From Mycocentrospora acerina (taxonomy: Eukaryota > Ascomycota > Dothideomycetes > Pleosporales), in contig JAKUHH010000201.1 in NCBI GenBank assembly GCA_022701365.1, forward strand, positions 248,001-312,000: DNA of 64,000 bases. Reading direction: 5' to 3'. Below are positions 20,215-32,640 of this stretch, piece after piece. Position numbers and translations under genes: made by a program. Under the pieces are notes generated by a model. That model had not been told where the DNA came from. It saw nothing but the letters and a program-made list of their open reading frames with translations, and did not search any database. How positions within the stretch are numbered: position 1 is the stretch's first letter; every line of letters starts with the position of its first letter.

Positions 20215-21589
20215 CATCGCGTACAGGCTCTGCAGCTCTTCACTCGCCGCCCAGTACTTGATGCTCAACCTTATCAGCGCCTCTGCATCGTCTCTCTTTC
20301 CTTCTTGTCGTAGTGACTTGGCTATGCTTGCCACCTTCTCTCCAGACTCCAGTCCTCGCACGTGTTTGCGGAGAGCAACCCGCAGCACCTTGTGCAGAGC
20401 CGGGTCCGTGTCTGCCGACACACGCTCGAGCGACAACAGCCGGCGGACAGCGACCTCGGAAAGCCGGACAGCCTCGCCGGGGTATTGCTGAATGAGCGAG
20501 TTGATTAGGTCTAGCGCGTCTCCCAAAGCAGGTGGGAATTCCGCATCCAGAGGGCTGCGACCAAATAGCTGCATGTGAAATCCACAAATGGCAGTCTCCA
20601 CAGCCTGAGGCGAGTTCTGCTGTAGATACTCCAAAACGTGCTGCAAGATGCGTGGGATGCATGCAAGCTGCTCAAACTCGGCAAACATGTCAAAGAACTT
20701 TTCTGCGACCCTGGGCTTGCCTTGGAACTGCTTCATGGCCGAGTCAAACACAGCAAGTGGGATGGCGCCGGTCAGCACGGGCGTGGAAGCGAGATTCTGC
20801 AGAGCCACCTCGTCCACGCCATCGTCCTGCTTCAAGCTCGGGTTGATGTCCTCTGCTGTGATTTGCGGCAGCGCAATCATGTCCGTGTCCATGTCCATGT
20901 TGTCTTCACTCTGCTGCGTCTTTGTGCGGTCAATGTCCAGACCAAGAATCTTTCTCCGGCCTGCAATCTTCCCAACGTAAATGGTCTCGAGCTTTGCGTA
21001 CTCGAGCCACAGCACGTCCGAGTTCTTGCAGAAGCGCAGTCCACGCTGCATGTAGCTCCGCGCGTTGGTGATGTCGGCCTGCGTCTCCATGAAGTAGTTT
21101 GCCGCCAGCGTCCAGATCTCGGGCTTGGTGGGATGCAGACGCGCGACCGAGGTGAAGATGTCGTTGAGTCGCTTGTAGGCCTTGTCTTTGCGCGCAAAGT
21201 CAATGTACTGCATCCACAGCGTGAGGTCGCCCGAGAACTTGCGGGTTGCGCGGTTGTAGATGAAGTAGATGGTGCGCTGGGCGGCGCCCTTGTAGCGGAT
21301 GCCCAGTCGCTTGACCCGCTTGCGGCGCAGGGCGTCGACGTTCTTCTCAAACTCAATGTAGCGCATGTAGTCGGCGGGGTGGGAGCCGCGGGCGTTGATG
21401 ATGTGCTCAAAGTCGGAGCGCTTCTTGGCAATCGCCTTGATCTCGTCCTGCAGCGTGTTGGTGACGGTCGGGGACGGGCACGACAGAATGCTAGCTTACG
21501 TGTGTGAAGATTTTCTTGCGCTCGAGCTCGTTGAGCTCCGTCGCCGACTGCTCGAGGTAGAAGCGCGCCTTGTCGCTGGGGCCTGCCAT
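20203..21589 (-). CDS. utp6: U3 snoRNP protein Utp6 (SSU processome)
   Basis: It is a nucleolar component of the UTP-B subcomplex of the small-subunit processome, needed for 18S rRNA maturation. Exons on the minus strand are 21500-21589 and 20203-21447, giving 444 aa, close to yeast Utp6 (440). The 52-bp intron joins KKIFTH to DEIKAIAKKR in phase 0, the order expected for the U3-associated N-terminal domain. HAT-type helical repeats follow, for example LTLWMQYIDFARKDKAY, IWTLAANYFMETQADITNAR and LWLEYAKLE. The C-terminal half is helical. Start codons of Utp6 and Cwh43 are only 297 bases apart. Confidence 0.92.
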
Positions 21590-21886
21590 GGTTGCGGTGG
21601 TTGCTGTTGTTGCGGTTGTTGGTGGATGCTCGACACCAGCTGTCGCAAAAAAGTTGGAGGAAAAGCCCGCCTAAAGTTGCTGTTCCTTCGGCACGGCACT
21701 ACCCGTCTTGGCCCATGATGCCCCCCCGACCTTCAGGGGACACGGATGTGTGCATGTGTCTGTGTTTGTGTCTGCCCACCTGCCACTGACGACTTCACCT
21801 TCTCCACGCTCCTTCGCCTTCTTTCGTTCTTTTCCGGGGTAGGAGGCCGTTTCTCTCCCCTCCTCTCCTCTCAATTCAACATCAAC
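21590..21886. promoter_or_regulatory. Shared divergent promoter, Utp6 / Cwh43
   Basis: There are 297 bases between start codons. The Utp6 side has GTTGTTGCGGTTGTTG-like repeats; the middle has TGTGTGCATGTGTCTGTG; the Cwh43 side is CT-rich up to CAACATCAACATGG. No TATA box was seen. Confidence 0.55.
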
Positions 21887-24800
21887 ATGGCGCCAAAACA
21901 CAGAGATGGCGACACGGTCGCGTCGGTAGGCACTCGCACACCTCACTCCCGAGAACTCCGCATCTCACAGCTTGCAGTTCAACGGCAAATGGGTATCGTA
22001 TGCCCACACCGGCATGGCCTATTGTAAGTCGTTGCCCTGCATTCAATTGCTACATGCTGATACTCTGCAGCGGCCTTTGTCGGAGCCCTCTTCGTTGGAA
22101 TGTATGCGCGTCTCCACTCCCTCGCCTCGGGCGCAGCTGAGCATTTGCAGATGGCTTCACTACCACAAGATTGTGCAGAATGAGTTCTATGTCAGTCCCC
22201 ACACCCTACCCCCGTATCCGTCTCAGCACACACTAACACCACTCACAGGGCTACCCAGAGGAATGGTTTCCCTCCGTGTCTGCCACCATTGGCGACCGCT
22301 ACCCGGAGCGCTCCGTCTTCATGCTGTTCATCGCCCTCACGTCTGGTATGACTAGTTCTGCAGCTGCCCAGAGCGACACTGACCCCTCTCCCAGGACCTC
22401 GTCTTGCCCTGGTCGGACTGTGGTACGTCCTGACGCGCCGAACCAACTCATCACTCCCCAAATTCATCGCGGGCGTGGGCGTGTTCCGAACACTCACATG
22501 CGGAGGCTGGACATACGTCACATCCACTGACGACCACAACTGGCACGACATCTTCATGATCTCTTACCTGGTCTCTACGCTTCCCTGGACATTGGGCTGC
22601 CTTGCACTTAGCCCCAGGAACCCTACAGCCATCAAATACCGCAAGATCTTTGCTGGGTCCTTCTTTGCGACTCTGGTGCCGCTCATCTACTTCTTCATTC
22701 AGCACAAAGTGCACCGCGTAGCTGGAGGTGTGTTCTCTTTGCTCTACTCTGCTCTGCTCTTGCTCACCGAGTGTGCACTAACTCCAACCTAGCATACACC
22801 ATCTACGCCTTCTTCGAGTGGGCCCTCGTTCTACTTGACGTAGCATTCGACGCAGTCACGGCCATTGAGTTTGCCAACTTTGAGATTGTTGTAAAAGATG
22901 TTCGAGGCGTGTCTCGCGGGTACGTTTCGTGGCTCCCAAAGTAGATAGACACCTTTGGACGAATACAAATCTTCTTCGACCACTTTCTGATTCTCCGCGT
23001 ATTATAGTGTTGGCAACAAAGCTGTCTCTGACGCCGTCCTCGAGAAAGAGTACGTCCCTGCAGTTCCCTCCATGTACTAAGTCCTAATAAAGTTGCAGAA
23101 AGGAAAATGAAATTGGTGCCGTTTTCTCTGGAGCCTTCTCCTGGCTGGGACTCCTTGACGCCGCGGCTGACGTTTACAACGGGGTTTGTCAATTCGAATG
23201 CTCCCTATCGTTCAACAACTAATCACGTTATAGTTTGTCTTTTGGTCCATGCTAACTGCTCTTGGCCTTTGCGTCTGGTGTAAGCTTCCCCTGTTCGTCC
23301 TCGATGGAATCTTCTGACTCGACCCAGACTTTCCCCTGTGGTACATGGGCATTAGCGGTTATGAGGTTTTGGTTCTAGTCACCATCTCTCCCTTCCTGCT
23401 GTCAGTGAGGTCACTCCGCTTCCTCATCGCGCGTCATGTTCGAATCTGCCATTTCTTGTCACTCTCGGGTCTTGTCTCCTTTCTCACAAAATCGCCCCAA
23501 TGGCGCCTATTCTCTGCCGCCTTTGGAGTATTCATGGCGTGTCTGTCATGGTCTGCAACCTTTTACGCAGAACGATCCCAGCCGCGCCGCCTTGAGGCGC
23601 GCATCTCGGCATTCTGCCTGGGACTACTTGCGTCAAGTATCGCCAAATTCGCATTCTATACAAACAATCCCATCTGGCCAGTTATGCACGAGGAGAACGG
23701 TGGATGGAATAAGACTGGTCTTGTCGTGGCTGTTTTTGCCATACTCATCTCAACTAGGTCCACGGCTAGCTCTGGTGCGGACATTCCCGCACAGGGCCCT
23801 ACTAAGGGGTCGTCCGTTTTCGCCAGCTTTGGTATTGCCGGACTCTTCTTTGCCATGCACTCGTTGCTCTCCGATTCCAGCACTATGATCTCTTGGGTCT
23901 GGGAAGGCTACCCTGTGCGTGGCCCATTGGCCGTCCCGCATGGAGCTTATACTCATCTCGCCATGGGTTTGGGGCTTGTCATCGGGCTCTTCGCCCCTAA
24001 CATTTCCCGATCATGGGCTTTCTATGGTGTGGGTTCAATTGGTGCTGCCCTCCTGACCACCACCAGCCACTGGTCTGGATACTACGGTGGGCTTGTCCTC
24101 GCTGTGTACACCATGGCTGCTGCCCCAGTGCTCATCACTCACGCGGCTCGCTTCTCCCCAGCGAAAACGTTCGGTCTTGGGTTCTTTGTCTACAACCTCA
24201 TGGTCTTGTTCCACGTCTGGATTGTGGCCTACGCTTTTGTCCCTGGTGGTCCTCTTGTTCGCGAACGCACAGATTGGGTCATGACATCGATGATGCTTCA
24301 GATTGGCGCAGGCATCTTCAGCGTCTCAGCTCAGCCGGCTGTTGCGAAGAGCTACAAGGGCAAGGCCGCTGTCACTGCTGCCGCCAGCCGCCAGCGCTCC
24401 TACTACCTCTACGTTCTCGGTGCCCTCGAGCTTCTCGCCATTGCAACTGCATACTTGCGCTTCCCATCCTACAACTACACTCCTTATCACCCTGAGACAA
24501 AGTCCATCACAGCTGGTATCTGGACTATCCACTTTGCTCTTGACAACGACATGTGGTCCTCTGAGCACCGCATGCGTGATTTGCTCAAAGAGATGGAAGT
24601 CGATGTTATCGGTCTCCTCGAGAGTGATCTTCAACGCATCATTATGGGTAATCGCGACGCAACACAATTCCTCGCGGAAGACTTGGGCATGTACGTCGAC
24701 TTTGGTCCAGGTCCCAACAAGCACACGTGGGGTTCAGCCCTCCTCTCCAAGTTCCCTATTGTCAACTCAACACATCACCTGCTACCCAGTCCCGTTGGTG

Positions 24801-25404
24801 AGTTGGCACCGGCCATTGAAGCCACCATCAACGCACACGGCCGACTTGTAGACATTTTCGTCTTCCACTCTGGTCAGGAAGAGGATCCTGAAGATCGCCG
24901 ACTACAGTCTGAGTATCTGGCCGAGCGCATGAAGGCCACACCCAGACCGGCAATTCTACTCAGTTACCTAGTTACGAAGCCGGGTGAAGGAAACTACAAC
25001 ACGTATGTTGGCGAGAAGAGTGGAATGAAGGACATTGACCCAAGTGATTGGGACCGATGGTGTGAATACATCCTCTACAAGGGGTTGAAGCGCACAGGAT
25101 ACGCACGTGTGTCGAGGCACACGATTACGGATACGGAGTTGCAGGTATGTCTATCTTTCCTTTTCTATTTTCATTTTCTTGAAGAACAATATCATTGCTT
25201 CCAAATCAACAGTTGCTAACACCTCACAACTAGGTCGGAAAATTCGTCGTCGATCAGCCTGAAAACGGACACGAACAAATTCCCGAGGATCAGGTCCCAG
25301 CTGGCCTTCGCTTCCCGGAGATGTTCAAGCAGAATGGTGTTCGTGGACATCGATACCATGCTTTCAACGACCCGGAGTTCTCGGAGCCTAGATACTATGC
25401 CTAG
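21887..25404 (+). CDS. cwh43: Cwh43, GPI-anchor lipid remodelling membrane protein
   Basis: Yeast Cwh43 puts ceramide into GPI anchors in the ER and affects wall integrity. Twelve exons are supported by phase and splice sites: 21887-21925, 21978-22023, 22071-22101, 22151-22190, 22249-22345, 22395-22727, 22793-22919, 23008-23049, 23099-23183, 23234-23279, 23328-25144 and 25234-25404, giving 957 aa, the normal length. The N-terminal third is the Frag1/PGAP2-like part (WVSYAHTGMAYSAFVGALFV, TCGGWTYVTSTDDHNWHD, FFEWALVLLDVAFD). A second multi-span region follows to about residue 680. The C-terminal ~270 residues form the endonuclease/exonuclease/phosphatase-like domain, with GLLESD, GPNKHTWGSALLSKFPI and VDIFVFHSGQEEDPEDR. 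Eleven introns are 47-89 bp; several show CTGAY or CTAAC branch sites. Confidence 0.95.
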
Positions 25405-26514
25405 AGCGGGTTGCGATTGTGTTTTTTTGTGTGGGAAGGATATCAAGGGTGGCGTGGCGTGGCGTGGCATGGAGTAGAAGGGGAGGCAGGTTGATGTATG
25501 TACGTATGTGTATGTGTTTGTAGATTTGTACGATACGATACGATATGATACGCTACAGTACAATGATGTGAAATCAAGTTGTTGAGTAACCTCCCGCGTT
25601 ATCCTCCTTTTCTTTTAATTCAAGACCATTCCTTCTCGTCCACGTAAAAGTCTTTGATCCGCGATACGCGAGAGAATCCACTTGTATCTTCGTTTTCCCT
25701 GCATGTGGCTAAAGGAGAAGGGTGCTTGTTCCTCTTCTTCTTCTTCTCTATCCGCATCCCCTCTCTCGCATAACACACAACCACTTTAACCCCTTCACTT
25801 ACATTCTAGCTCAACGTTCACTAATAAGTATAACTAAGGATTTTTTCTTATTTGTGTAACCAGCGGATGGAATTTTTTTCACTCATCATCATTGTATAAC
25901 GACGCAGGCAAAAAGAAAATGATCTGAATATAGTGCAAGTCCGCTACAAGGCATGTTTTTATATATATATATAGGAGTGTGCTAGAATAGGAGGGGTACA
26001 CTAAGAATAATTTTCTCTACACGTTGTAGGTCTTGCATAGAGGGTTCGGAAAAAATAAGTCGACGTGGCTGTGCTGTGCTTCTTTTGTCTTTGTGTACAC
26101 ATATATATATTATAGTTTAGAGAGAGTTTTAGAAGAGTGTTAGGGGAATTGTAGAATTTTGGAATGGGGAAGATGGGTTAATTTTACGTTAGATGTGGTT
26201 TAGAATGGTGATATAATGTGTTTGTTTTATTTGCTACTACTCTCTGTCTAATAGACGGATGGTTTCTATCTATTACTACATGTTTTTAGCGAAAAACAAA
26301 AAGTTGGAGTTGATGTGACGAACTCGTTGTTGTTACGCCCATCCAAATAATGTCAAAGACCAGCCGCTCGCTTGAGAATCACGACTCAGGTTAGATGAGA
26401 AATTTAAGAAGTGAATAGAGCTTTTTTTTAAAAACATGTTGCTTTACATATTTCATTGATACCTCAATCTTGAAAGCTCTCTTCTCTCCACTTCCAACCT
26501 TTGCTCTGCAAATT
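25405..26514. other. Intergenic, AT-rich convergent 3' flanks
   Basis: It holds short tandem motifs (GGCGTGGCGTGG at ~25451-25470, CGATACGATACGATA near 25530), TATATATATATA at ~25962-25973 and other AT-rich sequence. No gene is recognised. Confidence 0.5.
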
Positions 26515-26922
26515 TCAATCTACTTGCCTATACCCGCACTTGCAACAGAACCTTTCCTTTCGCTCAAACACATACCTACAGCTCTGGCAACACCAGATAA
26601 CCTCTCCTTGATTCTTCACCGTAACCTGGACATGGCTACCGTTAAGCGGCACTTGTCCAGGTAATACCTCTTGGGAATAGGGCGGCTCTCTTCTAACATT
26701 GTCCGCCCTGCTTCTTTCTCTTGCAATCGCCTCGTCTATCGCCATCTGCGTGCGCCTTTCTCTCTCTCTTTCCTCCTGCCTCCTGTTTTCTGCGGCCATT
26801 TCTGCGGCCATTTGCGCCTCCGTGTTGCGCTGTTCTTGCTTTTCTACTTCGCGTCTGGCTGCGGATCTGGAGGCTCCTACCACGAGAGCGGCGCCGACAA
26901 GGGGTCTTCTTCGTCCGAACAT
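26515..26922 (-). CDS. Small protein with C-terminal zinc ribbon
   Basis: Single exon, 135 aa. The N terminus MFGRRRPLVGAALVVGASRS is basic followed by a short hydrophobic stretch, as in a weak membrane anchor or organelle signal. A long charged helix follows (about residues 23-75, rich in Glu, Arg, Gln and Ala), likely a coiled coil. The C terminus has WCCQSC and, 13 residues later, CCKCGYRQ, together a C4 zinc-ribbon. I recall short fungal proteins beginning MFGRRRP with a similar layout but no assigned function. The start codon has CACA upstream, and a small intron could lie in the 5' leader. Function is unknown. Confidence 0.65.
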   Translation of the reverse strand: MFGRRRPLVGAALVVGASRSAARREVEKQEQRNTEAQMAAEMAAENRRQEERERERRTQMAIDEAIARERSRADNVRREPPYSQEVLPGQVPLNGSHVQVTVKNQGEVIWCCQSCRYVFERKERFCCKCGYRQVD

Positions 26923-28687
26923 TGTGTTTTCTGGGGTATGTTAGTCGGGGTTGGAATTTGTGGTTTGATCTGAATCTGGCAGATGTAGGAGCTGGCTAAC
27001 CTGGTGTTTGATGGGTTTTTTTTTAATAAATAACAATGGGTTGATATTGCAACAGAGGATGCAGCTCAGCAACTAGATGTATGATGCCTATGTATTGGCA
27101 AATGTAGGAATGTGACGATGTTGTTTTGATTTCCTTGAATGAAAACGACCCGCAGAGTTATCTGTTGGATTGCGTGGCTGGCAGTTCACTTCGTGAATGC
27201 TTGGTCACTGTAGACGCATGCAACGTTCTACAGTATGAGAAAACCGTATTCGATGGAGAAAAATATCAGGTGCTGTTGGTTTTATAGGACGACGGGGTGC
27301 CGCAGATATATTCCTAGTTTTAAGAATACGCATCGACTCTTCCCGTGACCTTGTGCGGGGAGGCATGCTACCAGGAGCATCGGTGACACGCCACTATGCC
27401 ACATCAAGAGCCATGATCCTAACTTGAACAGTCTAGAACGCTTCGTTAAAAGTGATGCAGTAGCATAATCCATATAATCTGACTTTACTGGTTCATGGAG
27501 TAATAGTCGTTGTATCACTTTCTGTCTCTTTTAGCCCGCTAATATGTTTTGGTCTAGGGTAGCAGGAATATCTCTCCAATAGATATCGTTCTGGCCTAGC
27601 CACCAGCTGAGAAAGCTTTTGTTGAGTAGCAGGGGATCATGATCTTTTGTCCTAGACAAGAGCTGAGGAGTATCAGACCATATCCCTGAGCATTCGTTTA
27701 TAATGTTATTCGTTTACTAAGCAGTCTACTCCTATCAACGACAAGAGATGATGTTGCTAGTGAACTTTGTTAAGCTTACTGATATAAATCTTTGGTAGGC
27801 TAACAGCTGTTTGGCTAGTTCTCTAAATAACTGCTCGTAGCCACTCACTGGATGCCAATGCGGTCGACTCCCTACGACCTTCTGCAGTTACGCTTCGCAA
27901 AAGTTTAGCTACTTCAAGTCTACTAGAACCCTCGAATTGTTAAGATTTATTTTTTTGCTGATTATTCCTGGTGTTGCTCGGCGTGATTGCATGGGGTGTA
28001 TGATCCGTGACGCTCTAGCTCCCTGCCGTGAGTCCGAAGTGATTCGACTGCACGATGTTTGAAATCAGCGAGGCATTTACGCAATTAGCTGCAACGTTCT
28101 GACCAGCGGTTATGCTTAATAGGGATGACACATGCCAAAGCTGACATCGCGAAGTGCGAAGCGGGGTAGACCCGACAAGGTTGTCCTCTCATTCTCTCGA
28201 TCGCTTCTAGCGGTATGTTTTCAGCATTTGCTGAGTCGTTGTTACCTCCAAACTCTTCGATTCAGAGCGATGGCAATCTAGCTGCTCTTGCTGGAAATTC
28301 AAGACCTCTTACTTAATAGTGCTTGTAGTAACTAGCCAAATTATAATTATTTTAGCTGCAGCAGCACAATTTTGGCTGTTTTGATAGCTATTCTTACTTG
28401 ATACACTGAGGATAGCCTCTCTGCCTCTCTGCAATTGCCATACCCTGTCTTCTTTGACACAATAGTAGCTGAAGACGTCTTGCTCCCTCATACAGGACCT
28501 CCTGCAGATCTTTCAATTTCTTCATATAGATCAAAAGACGAAATAGCAAAGTTCAAGTCAACATGCTTTAATTCCAAGCTCAAGCTCCTTTGACAAGATT
28601 ACAAAGGCTTGCATACGATAAGAGCCGAAAGAGATATATGCCATACCGTCTGATGCTACGGTTGGGGTTGGCAATGCAGCAAAACGG
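26923..28687. other. Gene desert with one coding-like remnant
   Basis: No intact gene is seen. On the minus strand a frame at 27282-27518 continues upstream to about 27640, interrupted by one TAA near 27535. Its composition (for example FLSWWLGQNDIYWRDIP) looks like real protein, but no family was recognised. Confidence 0.4.
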
Positions 28688-31600
28688 ATGGAGCTCACAC
28701 ACATCGCCACTGAGCTTCACGACAATGAATTTAGAGACCCTGTTCTAGATCCTAGCAGTCCAGATTTCGACATCCACAAGTGGGCGAAAACAGGCATGCA
28801 CCCCGCTGATAAAGCAGACGTTAGGTTCTGATAGGCTTCTTTTGCATTCAAGAATCTTGTTGTGTCAGACTCTAGATCTGCTGTGCGTTTTCAGGCAAAC
28901 GTAGCGTCAGTCTTTATAGCTCCATTAAAAGTGCAAGAGTATGTCAAATTTAGAAAGAAACCGGAAAAAGCGATACTGAACGGCTTTGGTGGCGTGACAA
29001 ACCCTGGCGAGATGCTGTTGGTTCTACGGCGCCCTAGCAGTGACTGTTCCACCTTCTTAAAAGCCGTATCAGGCAAGCTTCATGGGTTGAAGGTAGAAAA
29101 AAAGATTTTGAGTTTTTTTACAATGGTATTACTCCCATGACAAGTAACTACAGGGACTTTATTCTAATCGACAACAAGGCATCACCCAAGAGGAAACGAT
29201 TCGCGAATACAAAGGGGATCTCGTTTATAATTCGGAAGCTGATAAACACTTTCCGCATCGAACAGTAAAAGAGACCTTGGAATTTGCATCTACTGTGCGC
29301 ACTCCACAAAATCGTGTTTGAGCGTTTCCTGGAAAGAGAAATGAAGGCAAATTACCGCAGTCATACTAGCAATTTACGGCTTGACTTAAACACGGAACAC
29401 CAAAGTAGGCAATGACTTTGTTCGGGGGTAAAAGAAAGGTAACGTTCAAAAACTCGTGGTTCGAATGTATACTAATCGACTCCAAGCGTGTTAGTATCAC
29501 TGAGATGATTTTGGTGGCTTCGTTAATCAGTTGGTGGGACAAAAGTACACGCGGGCTTGATTCTGCAACTGCACTTGAGTTCGTCCATACTTTGAGAACA
29601 AGTGCTGATATTTTTGTAACCACGCATGCTGTTGCTATCTACCAAGCGTCTCAGTCGATCTAAAAAGTCTTTGATAAGGTCATTGTTCTCTATGAGAGCC
29701 GGGAAATTTACTTTGGACCTACGGAAGCTGCGAGGTCATACTACAAAGAAATGTGCTGGTACTGCCCACGACATCAGACAACTGTCGATTTCCTAACCTT
29801 TGTCACGAATCAAAAGGAGTGGAAACCACGTGATGGCTATGAAAATTTAGTCCCTCGGGCTCCTGAAGAATTTCAAACATATTGGAAAGGGTCACAGGAT
29901 TACAAAACACTTTGAGCTGAGATAAAGCAGCATGAGCGTTAACTCTCTGGCCATGTTGCTGCTGACAAGTTTAGAGCCTCACGTCAGGCCTCTCAACCGT
30001 ACCACCTAATAATTTAATCTCCACACACTGTCAGTATTCTAATGCAGATTAAAGCTGGTATCACACGTATATATCAGCGGTTATGGAATGACAAGTCATC
30101 AACACTGACAGTAGTTTTTGGACAAGTTATGATGGCACTCGTCGTTGGCTCCGTCTTCTTTGGAATACCAGACAATACAAACAGCTTCTTCGTAAAAGGG
30201 CCCACGTTGTTCTTTGCAATCCTGCTTAGTGCTCCAATCGCCGTCACTGGGACCAAAAGTTTGTAACAACAGAAATTAATCGTTAAAAAACATGCTTCTT
30301 ATGCGCAAGACTACCTACCCAGGTTGCTGATTAGTTCCTCAAAATTTCCTTGTAATTTTCAACATCCTGTTTTATCATCGTTTGATGCTAAAATTCTGAG
30401 TAGCTCCTGCCATCCTTTTGCTGATGCTCTAAGGGGGCCTCATATTGGACGCGCCTGTTAAGCCCATCGTTGCAATCTCCTTCAACCTGATCCTGTACTT
30501 CCTCGCAGACCCTCGTTCGGAGCCCTCTCAGTTCTCCATTTTCTTTCTTTCCACCGTTTTAGTCGAGTTCACCATGTCGGTCGTGTTTCGGACAGTGGCC
30601 GCATCCACACAGACCGTTTCGCAAGCTCTAGCTACAGCAGGCGTCCTGGTATTGTTTGTTGTGATTTGCACTGGAAACATCATTCCCGGTACATACTGGC
30701 AGTACTGAGAACCATCCTGATCCACTAGCCGCAGGCGCCGCTCGAAAACACACCCAAACGAGTCTAGGTAAGCCTATCCAGACGCAGAGGAGCGTTTTCA
30801 CTTGGCATGACGTTTTCTACGACATTCTCATCAAGGACGAACCTCGGAGATTGTTGGATCACGTTTCTGGATGAGTCAAACCAGGTACACTGACGGCACT
30901 AATGGGGGGGTGTCCGGCGCTGGCAAGACGACGTTACTTGATGTTCTTGCCCAGCGTACCTCTGTTGGAGCTGTCACTGGAGGTGTTTTTGGTCAATGGA
31001 AGGCTACTAGAGTCGAGCTTTCAACGTAAAGCAGGTACGCAACACCACGAAAGCGATAGTCTTCTCTTAGAGGTGCTGGCCATGACAGAGGCTATGTGCA
31101 GCAACAGGATGTTCATCTCGAGACTTTAACAGTGTGTGAAGCATTACATTTTAGCGCAATACTACGGCAGCCTTAATCAGTATCTACGAAGGAAAAATAC
31201 AATGATGTGGAAGACGTTATCAAGGTTTGCATTCCATCATTTCTACTCTGTGTGCTGTATTGACCAGATACAAGATGCTCGACATGGATGAATTCTCTGA
31301 GGTCATTGTCGGCGTACTTGGAGAAGGCCTAAACGTAGAGTAATGAAAGTTGCTCTCAATCGGGGTTGAACTAGCAGCCAAGCCAGCCCTTCTGATTTTT
31401 CTTGATGAGCCGACAAACGGCCTTGATTCACAGAGCTCATGGGTCATTATTGGGTTTATGCGGAAACTCACTAATAACAGGCAGGCTATTCTTGCCACCA
31501 TTCATCACCCTAGCTCCATTGTTTTCCTAGAATTTTACCGTCTCCTGTTCCTTGCTAAGGGTGGGAGAACTGTATACTTTGGTGACATAGGTCCTAACTC

Positions 31601-32622
31601 GAGGACACTTCTCGTGGGTTCTATGCCTATACTACTCATTTCCTGGTGAATACATTCTTGTTCAGCTTTAATGCATGCAAGTTCTTCGCTCGCCCGACAT
31701 GTTTTAGACCAATTCTGTCCAACTTACCGACTACTCCGGCGGTTACTATTTCTATAATGTGTTCGGTAGGATTCTCTGACTCTCCACAGGGTCTGGCTCT
31801 GTGTCGTCCGAAGTAGTTGGGTGATGACGACCATGATGAGTTTGCTACACCCTTGCCCATCCAGATTTACTATGAAACTGTTCGGACACTTCAACAATAA
31901 TGGCGCACCCCTTCTTATATCTGGGATAAACTCCTGCTTGGGGGAGTTTCCAGCTTTGTGAGCATCTATCCAACTTCTATCGGCAATACGAAGCTCACAT
32001 GAGATAGGTTCATTGGGTTTCTTTTTTTTAAATCGAATAACTCTCTCCAGGGCATGCAAAATGTTTTATTTATCATTCTCATGCTGACCGTCGACTCTCA
32101 GCTTCCCTCGCTCAACAGGCCAGTCCACTGAATTCGTTGAAATCCTGCGTTGTTGACTTAGATTCAGATGATGCCTTGCTTCGTTCCGCAAAGGTCGCTG
32201 TATGAGTTTTGTTATTGATTGGAAATAAATAGATACTGAAAAACTGTGAAGCTAACTGGGTTGAGTGGGTTCGCTAGCGACTTTTGAGAGTTTACTCGTG
32301 GGCCGCCTTCATCCTCGCTAACACTATGGCCGAAATTCCCTACCAAGTTCCTTCTTAGCATTCTGGCTTATGTGTGTTGTTACTATCCCGTAGTTGGGTG
32401 CATATTTCTAAGCAACAGTGCGTGCATAATCTCCGCTGCTGATAGGAAGTAGTATACAGTCTTCAAAGCGTCAAGATCTCGTCATACTTTTCTGTATTCA
32501 GACCTTTACCTTTTCTAGTACGTTTGCGCTCATGATCATTGTGGCATTGCCCGATGATCAGACCACTGGAAATATTGCAACACTCCTCTTCTCTATGACT
32601 ATGATATTCAATGGGTGAGCAA
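28688..32622 (+). pseudogene. Decayed PDR/CDR-type ABC transporter
   Basis: Intact relatives are ~1,450-aa ABCG drug-efflux pumps with two NBD-TMD halves. Pieces occur in the correct order on one strand. The N-terminal tail is at 28688-28828 (LDPSSPDFDIHKWAK). NBD1 at ~28900-29720 has GEMLLVLRRPSSDCSTFLK, in which three Walker A glycines are lost, and STRGLDSATALEFV. TMD1 at 30042-30705 includes TRIYQRLWNDKSSTLTVVFG. NBD2 at ~30900-31640 has a +2 slip in a G7 run at 30904-30910 just before the Walker A sequence, yet intact LLIFLDEPTNGLDSQSSW. A TMD2 fragment lies at ~32520-32620 (ALPDDQTTGNIATLLFS). Stops and frameshifts occur throughout, the middle of NBD1 is missing, and the C-terminal end is gone. 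No functional product is possible. Confidence 0.9.
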
Positions 32623-32640
32623 ATTTATTGGCGATAGAAA

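Noticed and set aside
20638..21507. 289-codon plus-strand open frame opposite Utp6
   Set aside because: Antisense shadow of a well-supported gene, with no domain.
28688..32622. Heavy RIP of the ABC pseudogene
   Set aside because: Base composition is not strongly AT-shifted and many lesions are indels or other changes; only a few transitions fit RIP, so it is noted as a possibility for Walker A only.
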